The notes beneath the pieces were generated by a model. It searched no databases. It was not told the DNA's origin and saw only the letters and a list, made by a program, of their open reading frames with translations. A program made the translations under genes and the position numbers. A DNA stretch of 64,000 bases from Salticus scenicus (lineage: Eukaryota; Arthropoda; Arachnida; Araneae; Salticidae), in NCBI GenBank assembly GCA_963930645.1, contig OZ005651.1, positions 332,401,527 through 332,465,526 of the forward strand, in the 5' to 3' direction. Each line of letters opens with the position of its first letter. Within the stretch, counting starts at the first letter, position 1. Of the stretch, positions 10,823 to 22,553 are shown one piece after another.

Positions 10823-12323
10823 CACTCATGTCCATAAATTAAGGATAATTCAGATTCACACTGAAATCGAACTTTAATGCACAAATTTCACCTGTAGAAA
10901 TACCACACACATCTTTAAGAATAATATGCAAATTATAGGAAGCCATCAGATGACGCCGATATGACGTTACAATGACGAAAGTGTAAGAACGGGGTAGACA
11001 AAGAATGGGAGCAAAGAAGGAAAATTGTTCACAAGCGTTCTGTGTGCCACTCAGTGCCACAACCGAATGGTTATGACACAGAGCACACATGCAGATAATT
11101 TTTTACATGGCAGAATTATTGGCCGACTAGAATGTGGACGTACTCAAATAGAAGTATCGGGGGAACTTAGAATCGCCCAAAGTGTCCTCTCTATGCTTTG
11201 GCAACAATTCCAAAATGATGGAAATGCCAGTCGACGTTACAGTACTGGTCGGCCCCGAGTTACAATGCTGAATGACCACCGGTATTTGGCAGTAACTGCC
11301 AAAATAAGCAGATAAAGCACAGCATCAGATCTGTCTGGTTAGCTGTCTGCAGCCACGAGTGCCACAGTTTCAAGACAAACCGTGTATAGACGTTTGGAAG
11401 ATATTGGTCTATATGCTCGCAGGCCTGTTAGATGTGTTCCACTCACGGCGATGCACTGTGCCAGTGGTTAACTTGGAGTAGAGAACATGCAATGTGGACA
11501 GCAGCACAGTCAGCTTGTGTGATGTTTTCCGACGAGTCCAGGTTTAACTTGCAGTGTGATTCACGCCAGACTTTGATATGTAGAACGTCAGGTACCCGTT
11601 ACCACCAAAACAACATCATTGAACGACACCGTTACTAAGCAGGAGTGCTCATTTGGGGGGGGTGGATGATATTGGGCACCAGAACAGATTTGCATGTTCA
11701 AATCGGAAGAATGATAGGCCAACTTTATCGGGACATCATTTGGGGGCAACATGTACATCTGTTTAGGGGTGCCATGAGCCCAGAATTTGTGTTTATAGAT
11801 GACAATGCGCGTCCTTACCGTGCAAACGTTGTACACAGATGTCTACAATCTAAAGCTATCACCCGCACGGATTGGCCAGCATTCTTACCTGACTAGAATC
11901 CGATAGAGCACTTGTAGGAAATGCTTTTCTGACGAGTTTTTGTCTGTCAACCACCTCCTACATGTGTACCGGAACTTCGGAGAGCATTGCTTACTGAATA
12001 ATCTTCCCCAAGATCAGATCAATAATTTAATACTCAACATTCCTAGGCATTGTAAGGACTGTATTTCATCATCTGAAAGACATACAATGTATTAACCATC
12101 ATACCAACGATGTAATGTTAAGTTTTTGTATGGGAGATATTTTTTGTAATTGCTTCAGGGAGCAAAAATCGTAGTTTTTATAAATGGTATCCTACATAAA
12201 CCACCATTTATTGTTCTTGATCTTTTGTTTAATAAATGGACTTTATGAATAAGTCATGTTCGTTTTGCTTCTGAACCTTTATTTGCCTCAGCTAGCATTA
12301 TCCTTAATTTATGGACATGAGTG
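10823..12323 (+). mobile_element. Complete-length Tc1-type transposon (1501 bp)
   Basis: Near-perfect terminal inverted repeats of about 28 bp begin CACTCATGTCCATAAATTAA on the left, and the right end is the exact complement. TA lies on both sides (10821-10822 and 12324-12325), the target duplication of Tc1/mariner elements. The interior is one broken transposase gene on the plus strand. The identical ends suggest fairly recent movement, presumably with help from another copy. It lies in an intron of the minus-strand gene. Confidence 0.93.
11073..12062 (+). pseudogene. Tc1-type transposase, broken
   Basis: From ATG at 11073 the protein has an N-terminal helix-turn-helix region (RIIGRLECGRTQIEVS...), the GRPRVT hook near 11250, then after stops and frame changes the catalytic region: MFSDESRFNL near 11522 (second catalytic Asp region) and IDDNARPYRANVV near 11795, followed by a PD-NPIEH motif broken by a stop at about 11893-11904. 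Stops at 11313, 11637 and 11894 and at least two frameshifts make it non-functional. Confidence 0.88.
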
Positions 12324-12362
12324 TACTTAGTAATTCCAATTTGTGAAATATATCTCGCATAG

Positions 12363-12710
12363 CTCAAAAACAAATAATCGTAGAATGTTGCAAGTTTATA
12401 TTCGTGTCTGTCATCATGTCTAGTTGTACACCTGCAACTTTGGTCTTAATACAAGCTCCCATTTTAGAGATATCTACATTTTTATGTGATGTCTGTATGT
12501 AAGTATGTGTGTGTGTGTGTATCTTGTATAACTCAAAAACTATTGAATGTAGAACATTGTAAATTGGTATATAGGTTTATTATGACATCTAGCTGTGCAC
12601 TTCCCTTTTTGGTATTACTGCGACTTTCTGTTTGGTCGATATTTATGGAAATCATATTTATAATGACTAAAAATACAAAGGTTTTCGCCATTATATATGA
12701 TATATCATAG
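12363..12710. repeat. Two diverged tandem copies of a ~170-bp unit
   Basis: Units starting near 12363 and 12532 share blocks such as ACTCAAAAAC, GTAGAA..TTG, TGACATCTAG..GT and a final GATAT...TAT region. A (GT)n run lies between them. Origin unknown. Confidence 0.5.
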
Positions 12711-12879
12711 AGATTTCAAAACAAGCTAATGATAGAGCTTGTAATAATACCGTTATAAAAGTTGTTGACATTTTGCGTGGAGTTAAATTATTCTTGAAAA
12801 CATAAGCAGGTTCTAGTTGACGAATGCATTTTATTTAATGAATATTCAGCCCACAGATAGAGCCCCCATAATGATATTG

Positions 12880-13046
12880 TAATGAAAGTTGTCAAAATTT
12901 TTGCTCATTTCTATATGTAGATGACCACTAATTCAAAATTTCACATCATTTTCAAAAAGTGCACATCATTTCCTGTTGAAGTCTTAGATTTTTCTGTGTC
13001 AATTAATAACGAAATTACAGGTGGCGTTGAATTTTATCCCCTCGAC
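12880..13046. mobile_element. Solo end of the CAGTCGGGGG-type element
   Basis: This matches the right terminal region of 26607-29040, including ATATGTAGATGACC, TCAATTAATAACGAAATTAC and a terminal CCTCGACTGTA. The other end is absent nearby. Confidence 0.65.
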
Positions 13047-13321
13047 TGTATGTGAGGTACAAAACATTGTGTTAAAAACCAGAAATGCAAATTCATTTTA
13101 TTGACAATGTATGGTTAAAACAAAATTTACAACATTGACTATATTTGGTTAAAAAAATTGTTTTATTCTTATAAAGTATTTTACTGGTTAACTCATTTAA
13201 GGCTCATGATTTATAAGGGAGGAAAAAAAAAAAAAAAAAAAAAAACTACAACTGCTCAATTTCATTCAAATAATTCGATTTTGGGTTTTACACTGCAGCA
13301 AATTAGAAGGGTCAGGAAAAA

Positions 13322-13357
<36 letters not shown>

Positions 13358-13691
13358 TCAAAATTTGTCAAACAGACAATAATAAAAAAAGTTTGGCAGT
13401 TCTTCATTTAGAAGTTTGTTTTTTAAATCAGTTGAGATCTCAAAATTAAATTTTTTAAAGCTTACCAGTTGGGATATTTTAGAATATCTGACCTAAGATG
13501 GAAATCTGAACAAAGTTTAAAAGCTAATATATTATACACTAAGTGATGCAGGAACTATACACTGTAAGACCACATTATTATGAAGACTATGGCAATACCA
13601 ATTACCCTACTGCCATAAAAGTCTAATGAACACAACAACTAAATAACAAATATTAACATTATTGGAACTTAAACAGAATAAAGAATCTTAC

Positions 13692-13841
13692 CATAGTTGT
13701 TTTTGCACTGGTTTTTAATCTCTTTTCCATTTGTTTTACCCTTTTTTGTGCTTCTTTTTCTAACTCTACCATAGTTGATGCCAACACATCATTTTGTTCT
13801 TCAACTTGTTCTAAATAAGATTGTAGAATTGAGAGCTTTTC
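13692..13841 (-). CDS. Coiled-coil gene, coding exon 2 (50 codons)
   Basis: The acceptor TATTGAATAG ends at 13842 and the donor GTAAGATT starts at 13691. The exon is exactly 150 nt, phase 0 at both ends. It encodes EKLSILQSYLEQVEEQNDVL, then a basic-acidic helix ending KTSAKTTM. The heptad pattern of Leu, Val and Met is clear. Composition and codon use differ from the surrounding transposon sequence and there are no stops. Confidence 0.8.
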
Positions 13842-13900
13842 CTATTCAATAAAAATAGAAACTTCATATAAGATCTTTATACTTTTAATACAGTATACAC

Positions 13901-14979
13901 CAGGGCCCGAAATTTCAACTCAGATTACACTCGCCGAAAAAATTTTTTTACTCGCCACAAAATAGGGTTGTCATTTATTTTTCTTTTTTGCGCATTCTGG
14001 GTTTTTTATTTTTCTTAACTATTTGAAAAGTTTTTACAAATATAATGTCTAAAATTATATATATTAAAGTGTGTCGTATATCATCATGTTTCATAATCAT
14101 CTATAATTAAAAATCATTATAATGTATTGTATTTGAGATTTGAAATAGATTAAAATATCTAATAACATAAATTCAAAGAGTCATTAAAGGAAAAAAAAAA
14201 AAAAGAAAAGAAAAGAAAAAAAATTCTTTGTTAAACAATATCCTGTGAAAATCTTTTTATTATGAAAGATTAAGCTTCCTTATTTATCTATTTATTTACA
14301 TAACTTTTTATATCAGAGATGTCTTTTTCGTCCATTTTATTTTTGTAATCAGACGGAATATCGGTGTGTATAACTTGTTCATTATTATCATTCGAAATAG
14401 CCATTTCGGAATAACTTTTTCAATAAAATCGTTGCTTACAAATCATTACAAGCGCAAATCATTGACGTTTCAGTAAAAAACTGGAAAATATGAACTGTTT
14501 ATTGATCATTATTCAACAAAATAAACATAGGCAGTATCTGTAAAAGGGCTCGGGCTCATTTTCATGTGACAATATCGCATACGCTAATTTTCGCATATCT
14601 CTTCTCTCGGATAGTGGGCGACGGACAAAGAGGTTCTCTGCTCGTCTATTCTCACTCTGCTTGGAGAAATAACAGTGGGAAAAACGAAACTGCCAAAGAG
14701 ATCAAAACTTTTATGCATGCACTAAGCATTTATCCTTTCCCAGGCTGGGCGATCTTGGGCTGCGCACACACAGACTCGGCTCTCCGAGAATCTAAAAAGG
14801 AGAAGTTAAATATGAAGTTATAAGATGGCAAGATTTTGCCATATTTAAATCTATAAAAAGAATGTTTTCTGTCACCGTATCGTGTAAGAATTCTATCTAT
14901 AACTAGACAAATTTTTACTCGCCACAGTAAAAATTCCACTCGCCAATGGCGAGCTGGCGAGCAGAAATTTCGCGCCCTG
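13901..14979. mobile_element. hAT-type element, non-autonomous (1079 bp)
   Basis: The ends are CAGGGCCCGAAATTTC and the complement GAAATTTCGCGCCCTG. The 8-bp flank GTATACAC is identical on both sides (13893-13900 and 14980-14987). Subterminal ACTCGCC motifs recur near both ends. The interior is less AT-rich from about 14550 to 14830 but has no transposase motif. Confidence 0.9.
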
Positions 14980-16351
14980 GTATACACACACATACACACA
15001 CACATTTATAGATATACAAAAATACAGAAAAATATTATTTGAAAAGTTAGAATACCAATAATTACCAAAATAAATACTAAAAAGACAACAAATCCACATA
15101 CTTGATGCATAAAAAAATGCAGCAAAATAAAATATATGTAAACAAAATATTACCGTAAAATACTGATAGTAACCCCCTTCAATTTTAAGTAAATTAGAAT
15201 TTTTTTCAATTTCTGGAAATAAGCCCCCCTCCCCTTTTTCAATTTTTTCATTTAATGCAAAAATTGGTATCAAGGCTTGAATATATACTTAAAATACTAT
15301 CATAAAATTTAATTAATTTTCTAAAACAACTTTTTTCATATTAAAAATTTTTTCTTACTTTTCCATGCAATGGGAAAATATAAATAAATCGCAAGGCAAA
15401 ATTGATTTAAATAAGATTTCCTCAATTCAAATGTGAAAACGGAAAAAGTCAACCTTTGCACCAATAGATATAATCACTTGTCATTTCTGGTAGCGATCTC
15501 ACCCAAAGAGGTTAGAAGATTAGAGAGATAGCATCAACTTTGAAACAGGGTTTACAATGTTAAGCCCTTATTGCACAAAATTAAATCCTCAAATGTAGTC
15601 CAAATATGTGGGTGTGGTCGCTGAACATGATTTTTTTGAAGAATGGGCTACTTTTATTGCATGCGCCAATGTTTGGGCTACATTTGAGCCGGTTTTCAGG
15701 GTTGCACTACAGCCTTCAAACAGATGTTCATTTCATCGCTATAATCTTCTAACCTCTTTGGATCTTGCCAAAACGGTAGCTGGTTGTTGCAGCAACTGAG
15801 AATCACAAAACTTGCACATGTGCACGCAAGACGTACAAAACTTTTCAACTTCAGACAACTCTGTAACAAATATAGCTGCTACTGCTGTTTGACGGAAATG
15901 TTTGAAATCAAAGATTTTCTAAAACTTAAATAATCTTTTGAGAAACCATCTAAAGTTGAAAAATGAAATGTCTTATGCTATACATACTAATTACATCAAA
16001 ATTTAAAAAAATATATTTAGGTTTAAATAATCTAACTATAACAATACATTAGAATAATCTTTGGAGAAACCAAGCAGAATTAAAAAATTAAATTTCTTGT
16101 ACAATACTAATTAAATTAAAATTTTCAAAAATATATTTAATTTTTAAAAATCCAAATATAATTAGTTCATTAGAATAATCTTAGGAGAAATCATGCAAGA
16201 TTGACAAATTAAATTTTTTGTACTAACTGATTAAATTAAATTTTTTAAATTTATATTTAGTTTTTAAAAATTCAGATATAATATATTAGAATGATCTTTC
16301 AAGAAACCATGCAAAGATGAAAGATTAAGTTTCTTGTACTATACTGATTAA

Positions 16352-16397
<46 letters not shown>

Positions 16398-16800
16398 TTA
16401 AAAATCCAAATATAATAATGTATTAGAATAATTTTTGGAGAAGCCACCTAAAGTTGAAAAATTATACTGATTAAATTAGAAATATATTTAGTTTTAAAAA
16501 ATCCATATATAATAGAATATTTTTTGAAGAAACCATGCAAAGATGAAAAATTTAATTTTTTTTTACTATACTGATTAAATTGAAATTTATATTAAAAGAT
16601 TTTAAATTTTATTTAGTTTTTAAAAATCCAAATATAATATTACATAAGAATAATCTTTTTAAAAAATATACAAAACTGAAAAATTAAATTTCTTGTATCA
16701 TACTGATTAAATTAAATTTTTTAAACAAATATATATAGGTTTTAAAAATCCAAATCCAATAATACATTAGAATAATCTTTGGAAAAACCATGCAAAATTG

Positions 16801-17008
16801 GTTGTTTAGTTGTAGGGTTTAACGCTGATTGACTATGCTAGGGTCCTAGGCTTATAGGTGGAATGTCCTCCGTGGGGTGGGGGGTTCTAAGGGGTCTTAG
16901 CCTGTATTTACTTGAATTTCAGGGAAAACCACGGAAAACTCTGAATGGCCATGTCAATAAGCATGACCTGGAATCAAACCTGGCACTTTGCATCTACCAG
17001 CTTTAATG
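16801..17008 (-). mobile_element. tRNA-derived SINE-like insertion
   Basis: On the minus strand the head carries GCTGGTAGATGCAAAG and then GGTTTGATTCCAGG, which resembles a tRNA B box (RNA polymerase III promoter). A body with CCGTGGTTTTCCCTG follows. The 13-14 bp sequence CCATGCAAAATTG is duplicated on the two sides (16788-16800 and 17009-17022), a retroposition-type target duplication inside a minisatellite unit. A related but shorter piece lies at 17477-17582. Confidence 0.7.
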
Positions 17009-17171
17009 CCATGCAAAAATTGAAAAATAAATTAATTTTCTTGTACTATACCGATTAAATTAAATTCTTTTAAAAAATATACTTAGGCTTAAAAAAAATC
17101 CAAAAACAATATATTAGAATCATTTTTGGAGAAACTATACAAAATTAAATTTCTTGTATTATACCAATTAA

Positions 17172-17244
17172 CCACTTCCCTGACTACCCCGAGATAACTC
17201 GAGGGAAATGTAGCCTTCCATACACGACAGTGGCTGTGAAGTGG
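17172..17244. mobile_element. Mini TTAA MITE (73 bp)
   Basis: It is flanked by TTAA at 17168-17171 and 17245-17248, with ends CCACTTC and GAAGTGG. A block GTAGCCTTCCATACAC is shared with 43372-43428, so it is a repeated family. Confidence 0.7.
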
Positions 17245-17476
17245 TTAAATAAAATTAAAAAAAAAAAAAAAAAAAATATTTTGTTTTAAAAATCCAAATA
17301 CAATTACATACATCATGAATAATCTTTTGAGAAACCATGCAAAGTTTTTTTTTTTTTTGATTAATTAAACTTCTTGCGCCATACTAAATGAATTAAAATT
17401 TATATTAAAAAGTTTTCAAAATATATTTAGTTTTCAAAAACACAAATATAATAATGCATTAGAATAATATTCGGAA

Positions 17477-17582
17477 TGGTTTTAGGAATAAGGCTGATCG
17501 ATGGTACTTGGGTCCTAGGCCTGAGGAAAAGTACCCTCTGTGTGTGTGTGTGTGTGAGACAGGGGCAGGGGGAGAGGTGTCT
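17477..17582. mobile_element. Fragment related to the SINE-like insertion
   Basis: It shares GGGTCCTAGGC and neighbouring sequence with 16801-17008 and then carries a (GT)n run. No target duplication seen. Confidence 0.4.
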
Positions 17583-18373
17583 TTTTAAAAAATATTTGGA
17601 GAAATCATGTAAAGTTGAAGAAATATATTTCTTGTACTATAATGATTAAATGAATAAAAAATATAGTGTTTAAAAATCAAAATATATTAATACATTAGAA
17701 ATGTGATTTTTTAAAAAATGTACCTAATGTAATATCCCCCCTCCTCTTTTTTTAGACACATATATTTCAATCATATGCGTTACCAGTTTTCATAAATTTT
17801 TATTTTTAATTTGCATTGCTGAGTAATATAAGATTTCTGAAATATACATAGCAATTTGAGATTTATTTATTGATCTACCACAATGAAAATTTACAGATTT
17901 TAATTTATTATTTGAGATAGATTCTAAATTCTTATTTTGTGTGATCTGTTTATGTTCAATCTTAATCTTAAAGCACACAAAAAGTAAGAGCTCATAGATG
18001 CGCATGGGCAAGTTTTGTGATTCTGAGTTGCTGCAACAACCTGCTACCCTCTAAAACTTATGGTAAAGAATGTAAATATTAAATAAATGTTTTATTTAAT
18101 ATTATGTTTTTGTAAATACGAAATATGTATTTTTTTTTCCTTTTATAATAATAATTAGATTTTTTTTTTTTTTTTCCACACGAAATAATGGTAAATGCAG
18201 TTTTGCTAAAAAATTTTTTGCTTAATCTTGATTATTTCTCTTAAAATTTAATAATAGAACATCTGAATTTGGAAAAAAAAAAAAAAAAAAAAAAATAAAA
18301 TATTTATAATTTTGATATTATGGAGTGGAATTGACATAACTGATGAAGTAAGTCTTATTTTATTTAGTTTCCA

Positions 18374-18673
18374 TTAATTAATAATTAAACAGTTATATTG
18401 AGAGACTTCGATAACGGAAAAAAATTGGCAAACTATGATAACTACCGTTAAGCAGTGAATCATGAGGCTGTTGGAACTGTTAGCAATATGCGCAGTTGCA
18501 ATCAGAATAAACCAACGGACATCGACAAGTGGCGACACCTGTTTGGAAAGAGGAAGGAGAGAGTGACTTCTGTACCAGAGCCAAGCACGCCAGCACACAC
18601 CTGAAAGTTTTGGACTAAAGAGGGTGAGGGCTTGCACCAAGAAATTTATGATGCAAATTTCCAAGTAGGCCAT
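18374..18673. other. Less AT-rich block of unknown nature
   Basis: This stretch has clearly higher GC than its surroundings and an open minus-strand frame of 99 codons with a hydrophobic N-terminus and no known motif. I see no splice sites that would tie it to the flanking exons. It may be part of the composite element. Confidence 0.3.
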
Positions 18674-18930
18674 TTTTCAATGTATTCGTTCAGTTTTATT
18701 GATTTTTTTTCTTTTACATCTATTTAATTTGTTTTGAATAATTAAACTTAAATTTTCATAATTGATTAATGTTTTCGCTCTTCTTCGACAGTGACAGATA
18801 GTGCCACCATTTTTTACTAATTAAAAAAAAAATTTTTTTTAACTAATAATTCTTATTTATTATTATTATTATAATTGTTTAAAATAAGATTTCACATATG
18901 TTTTATTATTTGCCTTCTATGCTCACTTAA

Positions 18931-19187
18931 CCCTCCGTCGGGCACACCCTGCCTGAGAGGCCCGTTCTGGTTTTTATTTTCTAAATATCCTACACATGAT
19001 TTTTAATTCAAAAACACCCATATGGTGACCTTATTAGGAGTGAAGAGAAATTAATAGATGAAACTTTGACGCATAAGTAGGAATTTATTGATTGTAGTAC
19101 AAGTATTTTAACAATAAAGTATTTATCTGGCCTCTCAGGCAGGGTGCGCCCGATTTTGTTCGTCCTACGGGTGCACCTGACGTAGGG
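18931..19187. mobile_element. piggyBac-type MITE (257 bp)
   Basis: TTAA (18927-18930) precedes CCCTCCGTCGGGCACACC; the right end reads as complement CCCTACGTCAGGTGCACC followed by ATAA, a one-base change from TTAA. An inner repeat, CTGCCTGAGAGGCC, lies inverted near both ends. Terminal CCCT plus an internal inverted repeat is the piggyBac layout. Confidence 0.8.
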
Positions 19188-19404
19188 ATAACACTAAAAA
19201 CAATTTTGTTGCACATTAAATAAATAATAAAAAAAAATCAAATAAGCCCCCCCTCCAATTTAGCTACTTTGCTTTTGAAAAGTGGGGGGGGGGGGGGGCT
19301 TACAATTGGTACTTTACAGTAGTAAAAACTAAAATGAATGTAGGAAAAAAAAAAAACAGAAAATGATAATACAAAAATCATTAAGGTCATCATCAGGGGA
19401 GCCC

Positions 19405-19442
19405 CTCAATGCAGGGAAATTCAGGGGTCACCCTGCATTGAG
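19405..19442. repeat. Short hairpin, 12-bp stem
   Basis: CTCAATGCAGGG (19405-19416) and its exact complement (19431-19442), with a 14-nt loop. Confidence 0.8.
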
Positions 19443-19594
19443 TATCACCCGCTATGCTACAACATATTCACTGAAAATTCAAATAAGGGTAATTGTAGGT
19501 AACGGCAGAAATTTAAACATCTAAAATAAAGGCAAAGAATTTCTAAAACCAATGTAATGCAAAATGAAGAAAAGCAACATAAAGGAAAACTTAC

Positions 19595-19849
19595 TTCATA
19601 TTTACTATTTAAATCTAACTCTTTATTGTTGTCTACATCAGCAAGTCTTTGTTGATGTACTCTTCTACATAGCTGTAATAATGATAATACTTCAGATTCT
19701 TCTTCAGGATTTAGTGAATTCAAATCATCATTTTTTTCATCAAAATCTAAATCAAGTAGGCTAGAAGGTGAACTTGAATCTAATGCATTTCCATTTAAAT
19801 GTTTCTTCTCAACAGGCAATTCATGATTTTCATATTTTTGGATTTCCAT
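19595..19849 (-). CDS. Coiled-coil gene, first coding exon (85 codons)
   Basis: I place the start at ATG 19849-19847, which has A at -3 and G at +4; the in-frame GTG at 19855 is less likely. The exon runs 255 nt to a strong donor (GTAAGTTT, starting at 19594) and stays in phase 0. It encodes MEIQKYENHELPVEKKH, a Ser/Asp-rich stretch (SSSPSSLLDLDFDEKNDD), then EEESEVLSLLQLCRRVHQQR, where helix begins. With exons at 13841-13692, 10686-10603 and 7928-7797 it gives at least 207 residues: an acidic, probably disordered N-terminus followed by coiled coil. I do not recognise the family; length and layout would suit a cytoskeletal, centrosomal or trafficking adaptor, but no function can be assigned. 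Gene span is about 13 kb. Confidence 0.8.
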
Positions 19850-20396
19850 AATCACACAAAAGACTTTTCATAGTAATCTTAATGCACCTAGTAAAATATG
19901 CAGTACTTATTATACTGATAGAGAAATCAGTTAAATGTAGAAAATTAAATTACAGACATAAGACTTTTATGAACCCATTTTTGCACTTTATTGCTTAAAT
20001 TCATAAATTGAAAAACTCTAAACTTAAGTGCTCCATCAGTGGCTGAGAAATTCTGCTCTTGAAGTATAAAATCCTAAAGAATTAAGACAACATTGGACAA
20101 TAAATGCTGCGTTTTATTAATAAAAATTAATAGATTTATACAGCTTATTTTTTTAGCAAGTATTTTGAAGGCAAAAGAAGTTAATATGCTATTACAAATC
20201 ACAAAAATTCGTAATTTGATTTTTAAAATAAATTATAAAAAAATTATTTTTTAGCAGATATTTTGAAAACGAAAGAAATTAATGTGGCAAAAATTCATAA
20301 GTTGCAATTACAATATATAAATTATAAAGAATAATAAAATATGTACAAAATATATTTACCAACATGATTATTTAATATAGTCTTTTCTATACTTAC

Positions 20397-20530
20397 TAGT
20401 TTAAGATCTTTAACGAGTAATCTTTCAGGAGAAATAAGAAAGGAAATAGTTTTCGTCATCATCAAATTCATTCACGATAAATGTCGTTATTCACAAAGTC
20501 GTCTTTTCTGTGTATTGCCTTAGTTGTCTA
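20397..20530 (-). other. Probable 5' UTR exon of the coiled-coil gene
   Basis: A consensus donor (ACTA/GTAAGTATAG) lies at 20396 on the minus strand. A matching acceptor, TATTTTACTAG, lies at about 19890, some 40 nt upstream of the ATG. An upstream ATG (about 20471) opens 25 codons up to the donor but meets a stop soon after splicing, so it would be an upstream ORF. The 5' limit of the exon is not visible. Confidence 0.5.
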
Positions 20531-22221
20531 TTTGGGCAGTCATCATTAAAATTAAACAATAAATGGAATATACATATATTTACTACATAATGAAAAGAGT
20601 AAATTTAGATAAGTTTAACATTTTACATGAATCAATCTTAAGAAGTGAGTTGTAAATATTTATTATTTACGAAAAGAAAACTATGAAATACACCGGCTAT
20701 AAAGTTGTAATTAGATGCAGATTGTCAGTCATCATACTGATGATTCAACTTTAAAACGAAAATCGTACGTACACTTTTTAATCCTGATGAATGTATAAAA
20801 CCAGCTACACGTTGAGTAAACAATAAGGTACGTAAACAAAGAATATAAACAAAAAATTTCAAATTTAAAACTATTCAGCTGCCCATATTCAAATTCATAT
20901 AAAATTCAATGTAATGTATAGCTGGATAGCGTACATCAAGTCTAATTCATTTTTAAAATAGATGAAAGTAAATTAAAATATTTGTTTTTTCTTTCAAATT
21001 GGTATACTCGTTAAACTCGTATATTCCCCAAACCAACCATATGAGACTTTTAATTCTCATGTCGTGGCAATCTTAACTCCACAACACGGATAACTTTTTT
21101 TCTTCTAATATGCCGGTTGCGTAGAAAAATGAAAAATAAAAATTCCTATAATTTCGCTTGAAAACAACAAATGATGTCTATAAGTACAGCATTTGCACTC
21201 CAAGAAATATACCTTTAAAAGTAAATAGTTAATTAAACAATGAAGTACAAACATGAAGAATGTTTATGCAGCTGAGTAGTTGCGATTGCAATGAGCAATG
21301 CAAATGTATCTTGCGTATTCCATATTTTTCATATTTTTTTTTTAGTTACATGCAAACGTAACACTTCCGTTTCGAAAACCAATTGCAATGCAAAATCGTA
21401 CCCAAACGTAACCGTAACCACTGAGCTGAAGAACAAATGGTGCAAATGGTTCCAATACTTTTATATTGTATTTGAGCATGCCGGTTTTTTAAGGATTCGT
21501 CTATTACCGTTAGATCCAAGGTCAATCCTTGCACGGCGTACAGCATTTGTCCGGTCGTCCATTTCTATTGTGTTCTTTGATGAATTAAAATTTAAAATAG
21601 TTATATTATGAATCATTATTACGTTTAAAGTTTGGGAGGGGGGGATTTTTTTTCTTTTTATTCATTTATTGATTTTATTATTATTATTATTATTACTTTT
21701 TTTCCCCTTAATTTTATTGTCACTTCAGAATCTCATAAAACATTCCCAGATGAATTTATTTTCTCAATTACTGTCTTAGATATGTGTACTTTTATGCATT
21801 TTAATATAACAATTTTAAGTCCAATGGTTTTTCATACACTATTACATTCTATTAAATAAAATTTATTTTTTAATAACTAAAATGCTATTTATCCATTAAT
21901 TTATCTCCTCCTTCTAGAATTTACATTATTATAGTTTAACTATATCTATATAATTTAAACATATTCGGATATGACTTTGTGGATTCATTTATTAAGTTTC
22001 TTTTCTTTCTTTCTTTTTTTTCTAAAAATTGCCATTAATTTTCAGCTTAATTTTACTAGAAATCTTATAAGTTGACAAAAACCAATTTATGTCAAGGTGC
22101 AAACATCAATTAACTTTTTTGGTAACTAAATATAATTTAAAGGGGAAAAATGGTAAGAAAAGTATTTTTTTTTCTTCATAAATGGCAAATAATAATACTA
22201 AAGAAAAAAAAAAAATTGAAT
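20531..22221. other. Presumed promoter side, no gene recognised
   Basis: The stretch 21040-21560 contains more CpG than its surroundings, which may mark a promoter region. Open frames at 21291-21611 and 21632-21859 have no recognisable domain. I could not identify a TATA or initiator element with confidence. Confidence 0.35.
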
Positions 22222-22274
22222 CATCCTTGTCGAATCCTGTTCTTAGACTGACTGAGAACAGGATTCGACAAGGA
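22222..22274. repeat. Perfect 21-bp hairpin
   Basis: ATCCTTGTCGAATCCTGTTC plus T (22222-22242) is followed after 11 nt by its exact complement (22254-22274). Confidence 0.9.
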
Positions 22275-22553
22275 TTTATTTAACAAAACAGTATTAAGTA
22301 TACTTTTTTTATATAGGAATTTTTGCTAGTGTTCGGACACTTTTGTTACCTACTGTAGCTCATGATGTTGCGAAATTCTTTCTTAAATGTTCGGAGTTAA
22401 TCACGCTCTTGACCATGTCTCAATATCTTTATTTTATATTATTAAAATTAAAGCTCGAAGTCTTCGCCCATTTTTCAGGATACTCTCATTGATGAGAAAT
22501 TTATGCCTTTTTCGCTACCACTATTTTTATGCAGTAATCTCTAACCTGTTTAA

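Larger units (their letters stand above)
15917..17740. repeat. Minisatellite, ~120-bp unit, about 13 diverged copies
   Basis: Each unit runs roughly AGAATAATCTTTGGAGAAAC, CATGCAAAG, AAATTTCTTGTACTATACTG, then TTTTTAAAAATCCAAATATA. Unit starts are recognisable near 15930, 16051, 16172, 16289, 16426, 16514, 16648, 16768 and 17110 onward. The copies are strongly diverged and interrupted by a (TA)n run (about 16357-16394), a SINE and a small MITE. Confidence 0.85.
15777..18052. repeat. Inverted pair of ~50 bp bracketing the minisatellite
   Basis: 15777-15826 (GGTTGTTGCAGCAACTGAGA then ATCACAAAACTTGC) recurs inverted at 18003-18052 with few changes. The tandem array 15917-17740 lies between the two. 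Confidence 0.75.
15151..19321. mobile_element. Large composite element with imperfect terminal inverted repeats
   Basis: The left end (TACCGTAAAATACTGATAGT then C-rich) and the complement of the right end (TACTGTAAAGTACCAATTGT then C-rich) agree at about three quarters of positions. In both arms an AATAAGCCCCCC block lies a little further in. The interior holds an inverted pair (15777-15826 with 18003-18052), a minisatellite, a SINE and small TTAA MITEs. It sits in the first long intron of the minus-strand gene. A single element with later insertions is inference; two unrelated ends of one family are also possible. Confidence 0.5.

Noticed and set aside
14566..14823. 85-codon open frame inside the hAT element
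   Set aside because: No transposase or other motif; the element ends and target duplication explain the region as non-autonomous.
15917..17740. CRISPR-like or other regular repeat-spacer array
   Set aside because: The units are diverged ~120-bp tandem copies without constant repeats and unique spacers, in eukaryotic DNA.
19457..19855. 132-codon minus-strand frame read as one protein starting at 19855
   Set aside because: The start there is GTG; ATG is at 19849. A consensus donor at 19594 shows that the last 45 codons are intron.
21291..21611. 106-codon open frame in a CpG-richer region
   Set aside because: No recognisable domain or splice sites; may be promoter-side sequence of the minus-strand gene.
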